Source: Adiantum capillus-veneris (lineage: Eukaryota > Streptophyta > Polypodiopsida > Polypodiales > Pteridaceae). Taken from it: a stretch of DNA of 64,000 bases. The notes beneath the pieces were generated by a model that was not told the origin of the DNA, searched no databases, and saw only the letters and a program-made list of their open reading frames with translations. This document shows, piece after piece, positions 24,385-34,370 of the stretch. Each line of letters starts with the position of its first letter. The first letter of the stretch is position 1. The position numbers were made by a program, and so were the translations under genes. The stretch spans positions 124,723,543 to 124,787,542 of the forward strand of contig CM043960.1 in NCBI GenBank assembly GCA_014529385.2. Reading direction: 5' to 3'.

Positions 24385-24796
24385 TGTGAGGATTCTAGGT
24401 ACTAATCCTTTATTAAGTACTTAAACTCATGATTAAGACTTAAGAAACTTGAATTGTACTCGAGACAAGACTTAGAAGACTCTGTGTTTGATTGATTGAA
24501 TGTGTCATACAAGGGCTCCTTATATAGGAGACGAAGAGACATAAAAGAAAAGACATGTCTCATGGTGAAGAGACGCGACTTCAGACGTAAAGACACATCC
24601 TTTTGGCGAAGAGTCGCACCCGTAGAGCGAAGGGGTGTGACCAATCGTCGAAGGAGTGTGGCTTTTGGCGAAGAGACACGTCCTTTGGGTGAAGGGGTGT
24701 GACCATCCAAGCGCAGGGGTCCTCCTTGGCATGGCACTTCGCGTATCTGCAACTAGGAGTAGATGTATTGCTGTTAACATAGTCACAATCGTGACA
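24385..24796 (-). repeat. 5' LTR of element D
   Basis: Matches the LTR at 20575-21007 apart from the ~21-bp indel and scattered substitutions. TATATAGG (24521-24528) lies in the shared part. Confidence 0.9.
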
Positions 24797-25755
24797 GAAT
24801 GAATGTTTGCGCTTTGCTCAAGATGAGTGCTCCGAATTGTGCTCAAGGTTCCTTTTGTTCTTATGGAAGGGAGAGCCTTCCGTTCTTAATGAGAGAGTGC
24901 AATGGACACAAACAAAGTGAATGGACACTGTGCGTGCAAGTGTATGAGACTGAGAGATAGAGAGAGAAGAGAAATACGACACCAAGGACGATGTAAAACC
25001 CTCCTCCGAAGGCCCCACTCTCATTGGCGAGAGTGGTCTACTTATGATTGCACAAATCTCTACAATGCTTGGACTTGCCAACGATGAGGACGACAACGAG
25101 ACGGGCTGAAAACTGAAATCGCTAAGGGCTGAAATCTGCAAATCTTGTATCTGCTGAATTCTAACTCTATGTCGGTGACGATGTCGCTGACGACGATGCG
25201 ACGACGACGCGCTGAAAACGCAGATGCTGAAATCTGCGTTTTCCGGGCTGAAACTGTAAACTTCGATGGATCCCACCGTGCGGCGAGGAACTGCTACGGG
25301 AAGGTGAGATCTGCAAGGTTCGGGACTTCTTTTGCTAGTGCTAAAGGTTGAAAACTGAAAACACTGGTCCTATGGCTGATTCTGTCGTGATGATCTTCAA
25401 AAACGCTGAGGTTGATCTGCAAATCAAAAACGCTGGGGCTGAATTCTGTGCTTCTGCAAAAACGCTAGGCTTCTGCTGTGTCTTGCTGTCGCCGGGTTGG
25501 TCTGCAATGCAAAACGTTGGGGCTGATCTGCAATGGAGAAAAACGCTGGCTGTCCTTGGCTGAAAACGCTACGTCTCCTGCCCCGGGGGGGGGGGGGGGG
25601 GGGGGGGGGTCCTGCTGAGAAGTTGCTTGTTGAGCAAGGTGCTCCTACTGCCTCTTCTGCCAATTAGTGCTAGTCTAAGTTTGCTTATATACAATTTCAA
25701 TTTGCCCTACCTACTTTCCAACAAAAGTCACTTAAAAATAATAAGTGAAAAACAA
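24797..25755 (-). repeat. LTR family copy E, main part
   Basis: Continues copy E after element D: CTCAAGATGAGTGCTCCGAA, the TCTCTCGCC/GGCGAGAG region, then the GCTGAAAACGCTG motif region (25100-25570) with a run of about 25 G's at 25585-25610, and a U3 part up to TTAAAAATAATAAGTGAAAAA. The outer U3 end is missing; at about 25756 the sequence passes into the internal region of a family member. Confidence 0.75.
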
Positions 25756-25806
25756 GAGCAGAACTGGGGTGAAGAGAAGATCCTTCTCTAACATAGATTG
25801 CAAGCG

Positions 25807-25915
25807 AAAGAAGAACCTCAAGAACCTCAAGACCCTCGAGAATCTCAAGAACTCAAGAACCTCAAGAACCAAGACCCACAAGAACCCAAGTTCCTCGTAA
25901 ACTTAAGAACCCAAG
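25807..25915 (+). repeat. Degenerate CTCAAGAAC repeat tract
   Basis: About ten 9-base-like units; the same tract occurs inverted at about 37623-37742 in the second copy. It would encode Pro-Gln-Glu / Leu-Lys-Asn-rich peptide. Confidence 0.75.
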
Positions 25916-26056
25916 ACTTCAGTGGATGGTCATCACTCGAAGCGGAATGGATACTTTGCTTGGAGGTGGTGAGCATGGGATTGGAGAAGAAGAGTTTTCC
26001 TCACCGGGAGGTTTTTCCGACCTTCCCCATCTACGCCAAAGATTGCACTAACTCCT

Positions 26057-27118
26057 ATGGAGCTTTTCGACATAATGATGATGGACATGAAGTTAGAACG
26101 TGAAGCAAGACAAGCAGAAAGAAAGGCCGAGCGTGAGCGTGAGCGTGAGCGTGAGCGTGAGCGTGAGCGTGAGCGTGAGCGTGAGCGTGAGCGTGAGCAA
26201 GCGCGCTTGGCGGCCGAACAGAGAGCCCAACAGATGCAAGAGTTGTTCCGACTCTTTTCTAGTATGCAGGCACAGATTGCAAAGGATCAAGAGAAGGAGA
26301 CTCTCTCAGTCTCTTCTTTTCCAAAGCACCACACACATGATTTGCATGATAATGACAAGCATGATGATGAGCATGATCAAGATGTGATTTCTCACAAGCA
26401 TGATGATTTGCATGAAGATGATGTGATTGTTCACAAGGAAGATGTGTTAGTTGATACTTTCTCTAGTGAAGCTAACCTCATTGCAGATTCGATCAATCAC
26501 AAAGAACCGATCTTGGCTCTCGAGTCGAGGTCCACAGAACCCCCACAGGGAGATTCGATCAAACACGAAGAACCGATCTTGGCTCTCGAGCCTAGGTCCA
26601 AAGAACCCTCACAGAAAGTACTATGTGTTCGCATAATTAATCTACACGCATTGTTCGAGCACGCATTGTTCGACTATTTCATTCGTGATCGTTTCCTGTA
26701 TTTTAGTCAGCGTCTTTATGTGATCCCTTTTCCTAGGCATGACATATTGTACGTTGAGCACAATTCACTCATGAATGAGCACAGATGTATGCGGATTTCT
26801 CATGAAAAGCTGACAAGTATGCATTCAAGGAAGTCACATTCCATGTCTCTTCCTTGGCATGACACAGTCGTAGCAAGATCACAAGAAGAATTGAGCATCA
26901 AGCCTCGACATGTCCATTGTGATTTGCCACAGTTGATTGATTTAGATCAGAAAGACGAATTTGGATCCCATGTTTTGCATGTGTTTGATGAACGGTTTGG
27001 CACTGCGTCTCTTTTTTCATCTACATTGCATACACAGTCTTTTAGGAAGATTAGATTGTGTCCAGTCACTTTACATGGAATGGGTATGTTCATGTTTTTG
27101 CGTTGGAAGTGGTTTTAG
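26057..27118 (+). CDS. Unfamiliar 353-residue ORF of the non-autonomous LTR family
   Basis: I do not recognise this protein. Residues about 10-55 form an Arg-Glu repeat with strong coiled-coil character, encoded by about a dozen GAGCGT hexamers (26127-26198). Then come an Ala/Gln-rich helix (LAAEQRAQQMQELF), a His/Asp/Glu-rich region (HDDEHDQD, HKHDDLHEDD), two tandem copies of a KEPILALESRS-type module (about 150-190), and a His/Phe/Leu-rich C-terminal half. The minus-strand copy shows conserved N-terminal sequence (IALTPME) upstream. Compared with it, this copy lacks 7 bases near 26020, so the true start was probably further 5'. Possibly a gag substitute or structural protein; no function is claimed. 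Confidence 0.55.
   Translation: MELFDIMMMDMKLEREARQAERKAEREREREREREREREREREREREQARLAAEQRAQQMQELFRLFSSMQAQIAKDQEKETLSVSSFPKHHTHDLHDNDKHDDEHDQDVISHKHDDLHEDDVIVHKEDVLVDTFSSEANLIADSINHKEPILALESRSTEPPQGDSIKHEEPILALEPRSKEPSQKVLCVRIINLHALFEHALFDYFIRDRFLYFSQRLYVIPFPRHDILYVEHNSLMNEHRCMRISHEKLTSMHSRKSHSMSLPWHDTVVARSQEELSIKPRHVHCDLPQLIDLDQKDEFGSHVLHVFDERFGTASLFSSTLHTQSFRKIRLCPVTLHGMGMFMFLRWKWF
26127..26198 (+). repeat. GAGCGT hexanucleotide repeat, about 12 units
   Basis: Perfect hexamer array encoding Arg-Glu in the ORF frame. All frames on both strands stay open across it, which explains several spurious ORFs. Confidence 0.95.
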
Positions 27119-27389
27119 GAATTTTCAGCCATGAAGATTCTTGAAGAAGGTAGACGCATGACTCTCGACGCAGTTGAAGCATTGAAGGAGCCACAGAAGA
27201 CTTTGTCGCTTTTGGCGCGGCCCAAAGAAGAAGGCATCGCAGACCTTTATGAAGTTCGAGTATCGCACGACCCACACATCAGAGTGGGCCGGCGAAGAGT
27301 CCTTTCGAGAATTCCGGATGTTATTTATTGGCGATCTCCCTCGACGCCATACAGTTCGGTACCAATACCTCACTTTGAAAAGGAGAGGA
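27119..27389 (+). other. 3' internal segment and polypurine tract of the non-autonomous element
   Basis: A further open stretch (about 27131-27390) has no recognised domain. The last 12 bases, AAAAGGAGAGGA (27378-27389), form the polypurine tract before LTR F. Confidence 0.6.
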
Positions 27390-28231
27390 TGTCACATGAC
27401 ACATCCAACCCTATGTGTTCGTGGACAAGCTACTTCATGGCAAGGGTTTAGTTTAGTCAAGTCAGTCTAGAATAGGAAGTGATCTGGCACTTTTGTGAGT
27501 CTGTTTGCAGACCGTGCATGTCCAGACACTTAGAGTAAATGCATATCCTCTGGTTGCACACAGCACGATCATCAGCATTACCATCAGAATCCATCAGGAG
27601 CATTTTCCAGTGCGCAGAACCTATTTTTCCTATTTTGACATTTTTCACTTATTCTTTTAAGTGACTTTTGTTGGAAACTAAGTAGGACAAATTTACCAAG
27701 CAATTATATAAGGAAAACCTAGCGCTAGCTTTTCTGGCAGAAGAAGAGGAAAGTGCACAGGAGCAGGCGTCTCCCTCTTCCTCTCAAGCAAGAACCAACC
27801 CTTTCAGCCTGCCGTTTTTCAGCCCTAAAAGCCAGCGTTTTCAGACCTAAAGCATCAACAATTCCACCATCCAGATCAGCGCTTTAAACCCCTGCAGATC
27901 AGCGTTTTGCTACAGCCAATTCAGCGTTTCAAAGGCCTACAGACATCAGCGTTTTTCAGCCTAATAAGACCAGCCCATCAGCGTTTTACCAAAGTAGCAA
28001 ATCAGCGTTTTCTTCAGCAGTAAAGCAGCAGCAAAACCAGCGTTTTTTCAGCAGTCATCGTCCTCGCCGTTCTCGTCGTCATCGTCGATTCCGTCCTAGA
28101 CATACCTTGCATCAGCATCTTGTACCAGATTGTGCAATCAATAGAATGACTTCTCTCGCCATCGAGAGAGGGGCCCTTGGAGGAGGGTTTTACAACATCC
28201 CTAGTGTCATATTCTCTTCTCTCTCTATCTC
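27390..28231 (+). repeat. LTR family copy F (3' LTR)
   Basis: U3 starts TGTCACATGACACATCC; TATA-like ATTATATAAGG at about 27703-27713; CAGCGTTTT motif region 27790-28050; the ATCGAGAGAGGGGCCCTTGG phrase at about 28160-28180; breaks off at about 28231, where copy G starts inside U3. Confidence 0.8.
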
Positions 28232-28722
28232 TAACACTTAGAGTAGTTGCATTTCCTTTGGTTGCGCACAGCATGAACATCATGGTTACAGTCAGTAGCC
28301 ATCAGGAGCATTTTTCAGTGCACAGAACCTATTTTCCCTATTTTAGCCATTTTTCACTATTGTTAATAAATACTTTGTTGGGAAACTGGGTAGGGCAATT
28401 TTGCTAAGTTAATATAAAAGGAACCTGACAGTCACTCAGTAGAGCAGCAGAAGCAAAGAGAGCACATGCAACCTCTTGCAGCAGGCACTCTATCCCAAGC
28501 AAGAACCTCACAAGGCATAGCGTTTTTCAGCTTGATCTGCTGGCGTTTTTCAACCTGCCGTACCACCGCTTTGCACCTGCAGAATCAGCGTTTTTAAGCC
28601 CTGCTGTACCAGCATTTTTCAGCAGCAAAACCAGCGTTTTCAGCAGTGAGACTCAAGCCAGAACAGAAGCATCTTTCAGCCATCAAATCAGCGTTTTCAG
28701 TCAGCAATCATAGCGTCGTCGT
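28232..28722 (+). repeat. LTR family copy G (partial)
   Basis: Begins in U3 (CACTTAGAGTAGTTGCATTTCC), has a TATA-like AATATAAAAGG at about 28410-28420 and CAGCGTTTT motifs at 28515-28700; breaks off at about 28722. Confidence 0.75.
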
Positions 28723-29753
28723 CACATATGTCATGCCTACGAAAAGGGATCAAATAAAGATAGAGACTAAAATACAGGAAAACATCACGAATGAAACACT
28801 CGAACAATGCGTGCTGAGTAATCATTCGAACACAGAATACTTCCTGTGAGGGTTCTTTGGACCTCGACTCAAGAGCCAAGATCGGTTCTTCGTAATAGAT
28901 TGAATCTTCCTGTGGGGGTTCTATAGAGCCAAGATCGGTTCTCTGTGATTGATCGATTCTGCAATGAGGTTAGCTTCACTAGAAAAAGTATCAACTAAAC
29001 CATTATCCTTGTGAACAATCACATCTTTTCCTTGCAAATCATCATGCTTGTGAGTAATCACATCTTGATCATGCAAATGTCAGAAACTGCTGACGTGTCA
29101 AAGCCTAAAGAATGGAGCCAACTTACAGATGCAGGCCGAGAGGCCTAAACCTTAAGAAGAACAAGTAACAGAAGAAGTCCTCCTAGCTTATGGGGACCCC
29201 GTCTGATGAGGCCCAAAGTGACATAAAGGATTAAAATAAAGCAGGACCTGCACACACACACACACACACACACAAACTGATGACGTGGCAAAATTCCGAA
29301 AATTGCACTGACATGATGACGTGGCAGGCTGTACGGATTTCCGCATTTTGCGTTGGCCGATGGCGTGGCAAGCTGTACGGATTTCCGTGATTTACGCTGG
29401 CAACTTTTTGGCTTTGCTTTTTGAACCAGATGCTTTTAAGTTTGAAGGCTTTTTACTGTAAATTGCTTTTTAGGCCAAGGGCCTTTAAATATGACGTTAG
29501 GGCTCATTCTCTCGCATGCTTAATCACATCATTATCATGCAAATCATCATGCTTATCATCGTGCTTATCATTATCATGCAAATCATGTGTGTCATGCTTT
29601 GGAAAAGAAGAGACTCAGAGAGTCTCCTTTTGACGATTCTTTGCAATTTGTGTGTGCATACTAAAAAAGAGTCGCAACAACTCTTTCATCAATTAGATTC
29701 TCTGTTCCGCCGCCAAGCACGCTTGCTCATGCTCACGCTCTATGGCTGCCATG
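28723..29753 (-). pseudogene. Second copy of the unfamiliar ORF family, C-terminal and middle part
   Basis: On the minus strand it matches the 26057-27118 protein: SRSKEPSQEVFCVR, FIRD-FLYFS, the KEPILALE-like module, the His/Asp region and AAEQR. It is interrupted by an LTR fragment (29079-29520) and has several stops. At 29753 it is cut by the Ty1/copia element; the N-terminal part continues at 37380-37790. Confidence 0.8.
29079..29520 (+). repeat. Truncated chromovirus-family LTR inserted in the ORF copy
   Basis: Starts TGTCAGAAACTGCTGACGTG, aligning with the solo LTR at 11097, and follows it up to GGGCTCATTCTCTCGCATGC, then stops abruptly. A CA dinucleotide run lies at about 29252-29274. 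The right end is missing, so no duplication can be tested. Confidence 0.85.
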
Positions 29754-29860
29754 TGATGAGCGCGCGGCGGTGTGTGCAAGTGAAAGAGCACGCGAGAGTG
29801 TGCGGGGTGTGTGCAGGGAGAGGTGGGGAAGCCCAGCAAGAAGGTGGGCGCTAGCACATC

Positions 29861-29903
<43 letters not shown>

Positions 29904-30088
29904 CACGCCATCTGCAAGGGAATAAGTGAGTGAGTTAGTTGAAACTCACTTACCCTTTATTATTTGTATAAGGACCAATTTAATAAGTTAGTGGCCAAGT
30001 TCACATTAAGTTCAATGTGAACTTGGCCAAAGGTTAGTAACCTTTAAAATGTACATTAAAGGGGGCCATTTGGGCCTTTAACCCAACA
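29754..30088 (-). repeat. 3' LTR of the copia element
   Basis: 335 bp, TGATGAGCGCG ... CCCAACA on the plus strand. Contains an AG run (29863-29902) and a perfect 15-bp stem with 6-nt loop (29993-30028). Confidence 0.9.
29993..30028. repeat. Perfect 15-bp hairpin in the copia LTR
   Basis: GGCCAAGTTCACATT (29993-30007) and its exact complement AATGTGAACTTGGCC (30014-30028) around AAGTTC. The right LTR has an altered 11-bp version at about 37293-37319. Confidence 0.9.
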
Positions 30089-30123
30089 ACCTCCCACTTA
30101 AAGGCATAAATGGCGCCTTTAAG

Positions 30124-30660
30124 CTACATGTGTCCCACCATCTCTATGTATAGATGATGTTGTGCTTTGGGTAAGCACTTAGTGAGAGCATCTGCTGGAT
30201 TTTCTGATATATGGACCTTAACCAATGTAATAAGGCCATCCTCAAGCACTTCTCGTATGAAGTGATACCGCACATCAATATGCTTTGTGCGTGCATGAAA
30301 CATGGCGTTCTTTGCCAGACATATGGCACTCTGACTATCACAACCAAGCATAGGTGCCTTGGCAGGCAAACCAAACTCACTGCATAGGCGTGCTAACCAA
30401 ATAGCTTCTTTGAAAGCCTCAGTGGCTGAAATATATTCAGCCTCTGTGGTAGACAATGCAACAATCTTTTGCAATCTTGAACACCATGAAACAGCACCTC
30501 CCGCAAGAGTAAATACATAGCCACTTGTGGATTTTCGTGTATCCACATCACCAGCCATGTCAGAGTCACAAAATCCCTTCAACTCCATTGGTCCTTTACC
30601 ATAGCAAAGGCATTTGTTTTTAGTCCCTTTCAAGTACCTCATAATGGACTTTACTGCAAC
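30124..30660 (-). pseudogene. copia RNase H and pol C-terminus
   Basis: IMRYLKGT, FCDSDMAGD, KSTSGYVF, SWCSRLQKIVALSTTEAEY, LGCDSQSAI, ARTKHIDVRYHFIREVL and NPADALTK are the classic copia RNase H series. It ends at a TAG (30124-30126). A small deletion near 30655 puts it one frame away from RT. Confidence 0.9.
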
Positions 30661-31599
30661 CTACCTGGATTAGCCATAAATCGGCTCACAACTCCCACTG
30701 CATGGGCTATGTCAGGCCTAGTAGCAACCATAGCATACATAAGTGAACCACAAGCTGAAGCATAAGGCACACTTTGCATGTCATTGGCTTCTTCCTTTGA
30801 CTTGGGACAATCATCCTTATAGATCTTGACATATGGCTGTAATGGCACACCAAGAGGCTTTGCTTCAACCATGTTAAATCTGTCCAGCACCTTTTCAATG
30901 TACTTTTCTTGCGACAAATACAATAGACGCTTGTCTCTTTGCCGTGTAACACGCACTCCAAGTATATGTTCAGCTGCCCCAAGGTCTTTCATTGAAAACG
31001 CAGATTTCAGCTGCCCTTTAAGAGCATCAACAGTGCTTCTTTTCTTTGTAGCTATCAACATATCGTCTACATAGAGCACAAGAATGATAGGGCTGCCATC
31101 CTCATCACATTTGGTATACAAACAATGGTCTGCATGGCTTCTTTTGTAACCATGTTTAAGCATGAAGCGATCAAACTTCTTGTACCACTGTCTACATGAT
31201 TGTTTCAGCCCATACAAGCTTCTTTTGAGCATACATACCAAATGTTCCTTGCCAGGGATGACAAAACCCTCGGGTTGCTTCATGTAAAGCTCTTCTTCCA
31301 CATCACCATGCAAGAAAGCGGTATGTACATCCATTTGGTCCATTTCCAAATCAAGAGCAGCCACTATGGCAAACAGTACACGCAAAGTGGTCATCTTCAC
31401 AACAGGAGAGAACACCTCCTTAAAGTCTATGCCCTTGGTTTGAACATATCCCTTTGCCACAAGCCTTGTCTTATACTTGGGTTTTGCATCAACAATTTTG
31501 ATTTTCTACACCCATTTGTTAGGAATAGCCTTCCTTCCTTTGAGCAATTCAACCAAATCCCAAGTATGATTGGCATGGAAAGCTTTAATCTCTTCCTAC
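30651..31599 (-). pseudogene. copia reverse transcriptase
   Basis: Shows RLVAKGY, DVHTAFLHGDVEEELYM, QPEGFV, LKRSLYGLKQ, and catalytic YVDD at 31062-31073 followed by LGVRV and Q-KYIEKVL. In-frame TAGs at 31596-31598 and 31507-31509 separate it from the integrase end and split its N-terminus. Confidence 0.9.
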
Positions 31600-33468
31600 A
31601 TAGCAAGCTCCCACTTGCCGCTGTGCTCACATGTCTTTGCCTCTTTATACGTAAGAGGCTCTCCCTCATCTGTCAACATAATGTAATGCAAAGAGGGGTC
31701 ATATCGACTCACAGGCCATCTTTGACGAGTAGACCGCCTCACCCAATGATCCACATTATCCGGCAATGGGTTTACATCAGATGGCACTACAAAATCATCA
31801 ACAATGGGTTGCTGTACATCATTTTCAGCATTGTTTCTTGGCTGCAAATGCCCTTCAGGAGCCTCAACTTGCTGTCCAACAACATCTAGCTCAAACACCA
31901 CTGGATCATCTACATTTTCAGCCATTTGTGGTGCATCCTGAGGGTCAAAAATAGGCCTAACAGGTGGCTGGTCATGTTGAAATTTCACCCTTTTATGGTC
32001 ATTCTTTGAGGCACAATTGTTTTGAAGCAGCCTTGCCTCATTAAAAACAACATCCCGGCTGCGTACAACCCTTTTGAGCTTAGGTAACCAAATCCTGTAA
32101 TCCATTTCGCCTTCTTCACCATATCCCATGAAGAGGCCTTTAATGGACTTCGCATCTAGTTTACTCCTAAACTCAGGTCTAACATGCACAAAAGCTTCGC
32201 AACCAAAAATGCGTAAGTGATCATATGAAGCAGGCTTGCCAGACCAAACCTCTTCAGGGATGTCACCTTCCAAAGACATTGAGGAGATCGATTGCATATA
32301 TGCACTGCAGTTTTCAAAGCTTCTCCCCAAAATCCATGAGAGAGATTAGCTGTGGACAGCATGCATCTCACCCTCCCACAGTGTCCTATTGAATCTTTCA
32401 GCCACACCATTAGAAGAGGGGCTGTATGGCACAGTAAGCTCCCTCTTAATGCCCAAATTTTCACAAAACTTATTAAATTCAGCACTTGTGAACTCCCCCC
32501 ATTGTCTGTACGCAAGCATTTTAGCTTTCTACCTGTTTACGTGGTCACAAATGCATGAAATCTCTTAAACGCAGCAAAGGCTTCATCCTTAGACTTAAGC
32601 AAATAAACCCAAATTTTCCTAGAATGATCATCAACAAAGGAGACAAAATGACATGCACCTCCCATAGATTTAGCAGGCATGCTACATACATCAAAATGTA
32701 CAAGATTAAGCAAACAAGATTTACGAGAGACACCAGAGTAATAAGAACGCTTTACTAGCTTGCCATATTGACATTCATTACAAAAATCAAGCTTTGTGCC
32801 TTTAGCATCAAGCTTGTTCAAAGTACAAAGCTTAGAAAGGCCCTTTTGGCTCATATGGCCAAGCCTCTTGTGCCACAACTCCATGTGAGAGTTAATTTCA
32901 GCCAATGCAATAAACTTGCCCAACACGGCCTTTCCATGCATGCAATAAAGTGTCCCTTTCTTTGTGCCCTTTACAATCAGCCTTGAGCCTTTGGTCATTT
33001 TCCATGATCCTCTCTCAAACAAGATGCTGTAGCCATGCATATCTATCTGACCAACAGAAAGCAAACTCTTCTTGATTCCCGGCACATATCTAACATCATG
33101 CAAGACAAGCTCATTTGTGCCATCTATGGAGAGATGCACAGTGCCAATACCCTCAATGGAACATGCATGATTGTTTCCAAGGTATACATGGCCACGCTTG
33201 CCTACATCAAAAATAGAGAAACACTCCTTGATAGGAGTCACATGAAATGAAGCATCGGAATCAACAATCCAAGTCTGGGATAATGCATCATTGACAGTCA
33301 ACAAAGCATCAATAAGATCACTCTTGGTGATCTGCATGTCTTGTGAATGAACATTTAGAGAGGCATCAAAGTCATAAGCATCATCATCTGACAAAGTGAC
33401 ACACAAGATGTCCTCTACATCTAACAGCTCATCAATCACGACACTAGAAGCCACATTGGCCTTCTCTT
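31596..33468 (-). pseudogene. copia protease and integrase
   Basis: The protease has WIVDSDASFH, where copia proteases have D-S-G, so the catalytic glycine is Asp here. GAG-pre-integrase follows (LWHKRLGHMSQKG ... CNECQYGK). The integrase core has HFDVCSMP and FVDDHSRKIWVY, then LRTDNGG; the third acidic block ([10 protein letters not shown]) is readable only after a one-base indel in the G run at about 32497. A TAA at 32537-32539 replaces Gln before TGRKLKC. The C-terminal linker to RT (31600-32330) is well preserved. Confidence 0.9.
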
Positions 33469-33495
33469 TGTTGCTAAATTGGCTTTATCTTACAG

Positions 33496-33620
33496 AAAAA
33501 TAATTCTAAATGAATTATTGGATTTATAAGTGAGAGGGTTTTCTCGCTTGGAACACCAAGGAAAAAATAATTCTAAATGAATTATTGGAATTTTAAGTGT
33601 GAGGGTTTTTCTCACTGGAG
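33496..33620 (+). repeat. Tandem duplication in U3 of the solo LTR
   Basis: AAAAATAATTCTAAATGAAT and about 40 following bases occur twice with a period near 70. Confidence 0.8.
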
Positions 33621-33639
33621 ACATTCGAGTACAAAGTAT

Positions 33640-33920
33640 TCCTAGTGCGTCATTTAAAGTAATGACGGGAACACTGAGAACGGGAATATCTGTAAGGCCA
33701 CCAGGAATGGGTACTTCTGATGCGTCACATCGGATAGATGACAGGGAGCATCGGAAAGAAGTATCCGACCATCCGGGAACGGACATCTCTCTTGAGTCAT
33801 AGGATGGGTGACAGAGCATCGTGAAGGAGATTGTACCGTAAGTTCGGTAGGAAAGGACTAGGTGATGGATATTCCTGATGCGTCACAAGGTGGGTGACGG
33901 GTGCATCGGAAAGGGAATAT
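33640..33920 (+). promoter_or_regulatory. Repeated TGACG/GCGTCA modules in U3
   Basis: Four 60-80 bp degenerate units each contain a TG(A/C)GTCA-like motif followed by a TGAC-GGG motif and GCATCGGAAAG-type sequence. TGACG is the core of plant bZIP (as-1 type) sites, so these may be enhancer units; this is inference. Confidence 0.45.
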
Positions 33921-34360
33921 CCATAGTCGGGAGGAAATTCCGAACTGTGTTAGAATTGTGCACAAGGAAAAGCAAGCACTTGAATGAAGATGGGTTCAGA
34001 GGAAACTTTGAGGAAAAACAGATACTTTCTGAGAAAGCGGGATTGCTTTTCGGGAAAGCAGATGCTTTCCCGCGAGGAAGTCTTTGTCTGCATTGCAACT
34101 GTGCATGTGATTGCATCCAGGGATGCCTGGGAAGTGCTGTGAAAGCATTGTTTTTAACTTATAAGGTTTTATTGAGTTTTTGGGTAGGTTCAGATTATTT
34201 TTAAAATACGCCGGCCGTCCACTTAATAAGTGGGCAGCCATCTGATAAATAAGGCAACAGATCAGCCAGCGTTTTCTCTCTCTTTTTCTGGCACAACAGA
34301 AAAAAAAAAACACGACCGCGATCTCTACGCGAGCAGCTATTCGTGCCCGTGGCTAGGAGC

Positions 34361-34370
34361 TATAAAAGCA
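34361..34370 (+). promoter_or_regulatory. TATA box of the solo LTR
   Basis: CTATAAAAGC, a close match to the plant TATA consensus, about 890 bp into the LTR and downstream of the repeated U3 modules. Confidence 0.6.

Larger units (their letters stand above)
20575..24796 (-). mobile_element. Element D: gag-protease-only LTR retrotransposon
   Basis: LTRs at 20575-21007 (433 bp) and 24385-24796 (412 bp) share ends TGTGAGGATT ... TGACA. The target duplication GAATG (20570-20574 and 24797-24801) is exact, and the host LTR copy E reads on across the insertion. A Met-initiator-like primer site lies at 24373-24383 and a purine tract (minus strand, AAATGGGAGGGAA) at 21008-21020, so the element points left. 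The interior encodes gag, CCHC and protease only; no RT, RNase H or integrase was found. It resembles the published class of gag-bearing non-autonomous elements (TR-GAG), here with protease as well. Confidence 0.9.
25756..28231 (+). mobile_element. Non-autonomous LTR element: internal region plus 3' LTR (copy F)
   Basis: The internal region (25756-27389) has a CTCAAGAAC repeat tract, a 353-codon ORF and a purine tract AAAAGGAGAGGA directly before the LTR start at 27390. The 3' LTR F begins TGTCACATGACACATCC and breaks off at about 28231. No RT or integrase is seen. A second copy of the internal region lies on the minus strand (28723-29753 and 37380-37790), so this is a repeated family. The upstream LTR here (copy E) is in opposite orientation, so this is not a simple full-length element. 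Confidence 0.7.

Noticed and set aside
26093-26290. Minus-strand Leu-Thr repeat ORF
   Set aside because: Shadow of the GAGCGT hexamer array, which keeps all frames open.
20556-28231. Single full-length element made of LTR E, internal ORF and LTR F
   Set aside because: The two LTR copies are in opposite orientation, so they cannot be the two LTRs of one normal element.
31200-31889. 229-codon plus-strand ORF
   Set aside because: It is antisense to well-preserved copia pol (RT and integrase end); no domain on this strand.
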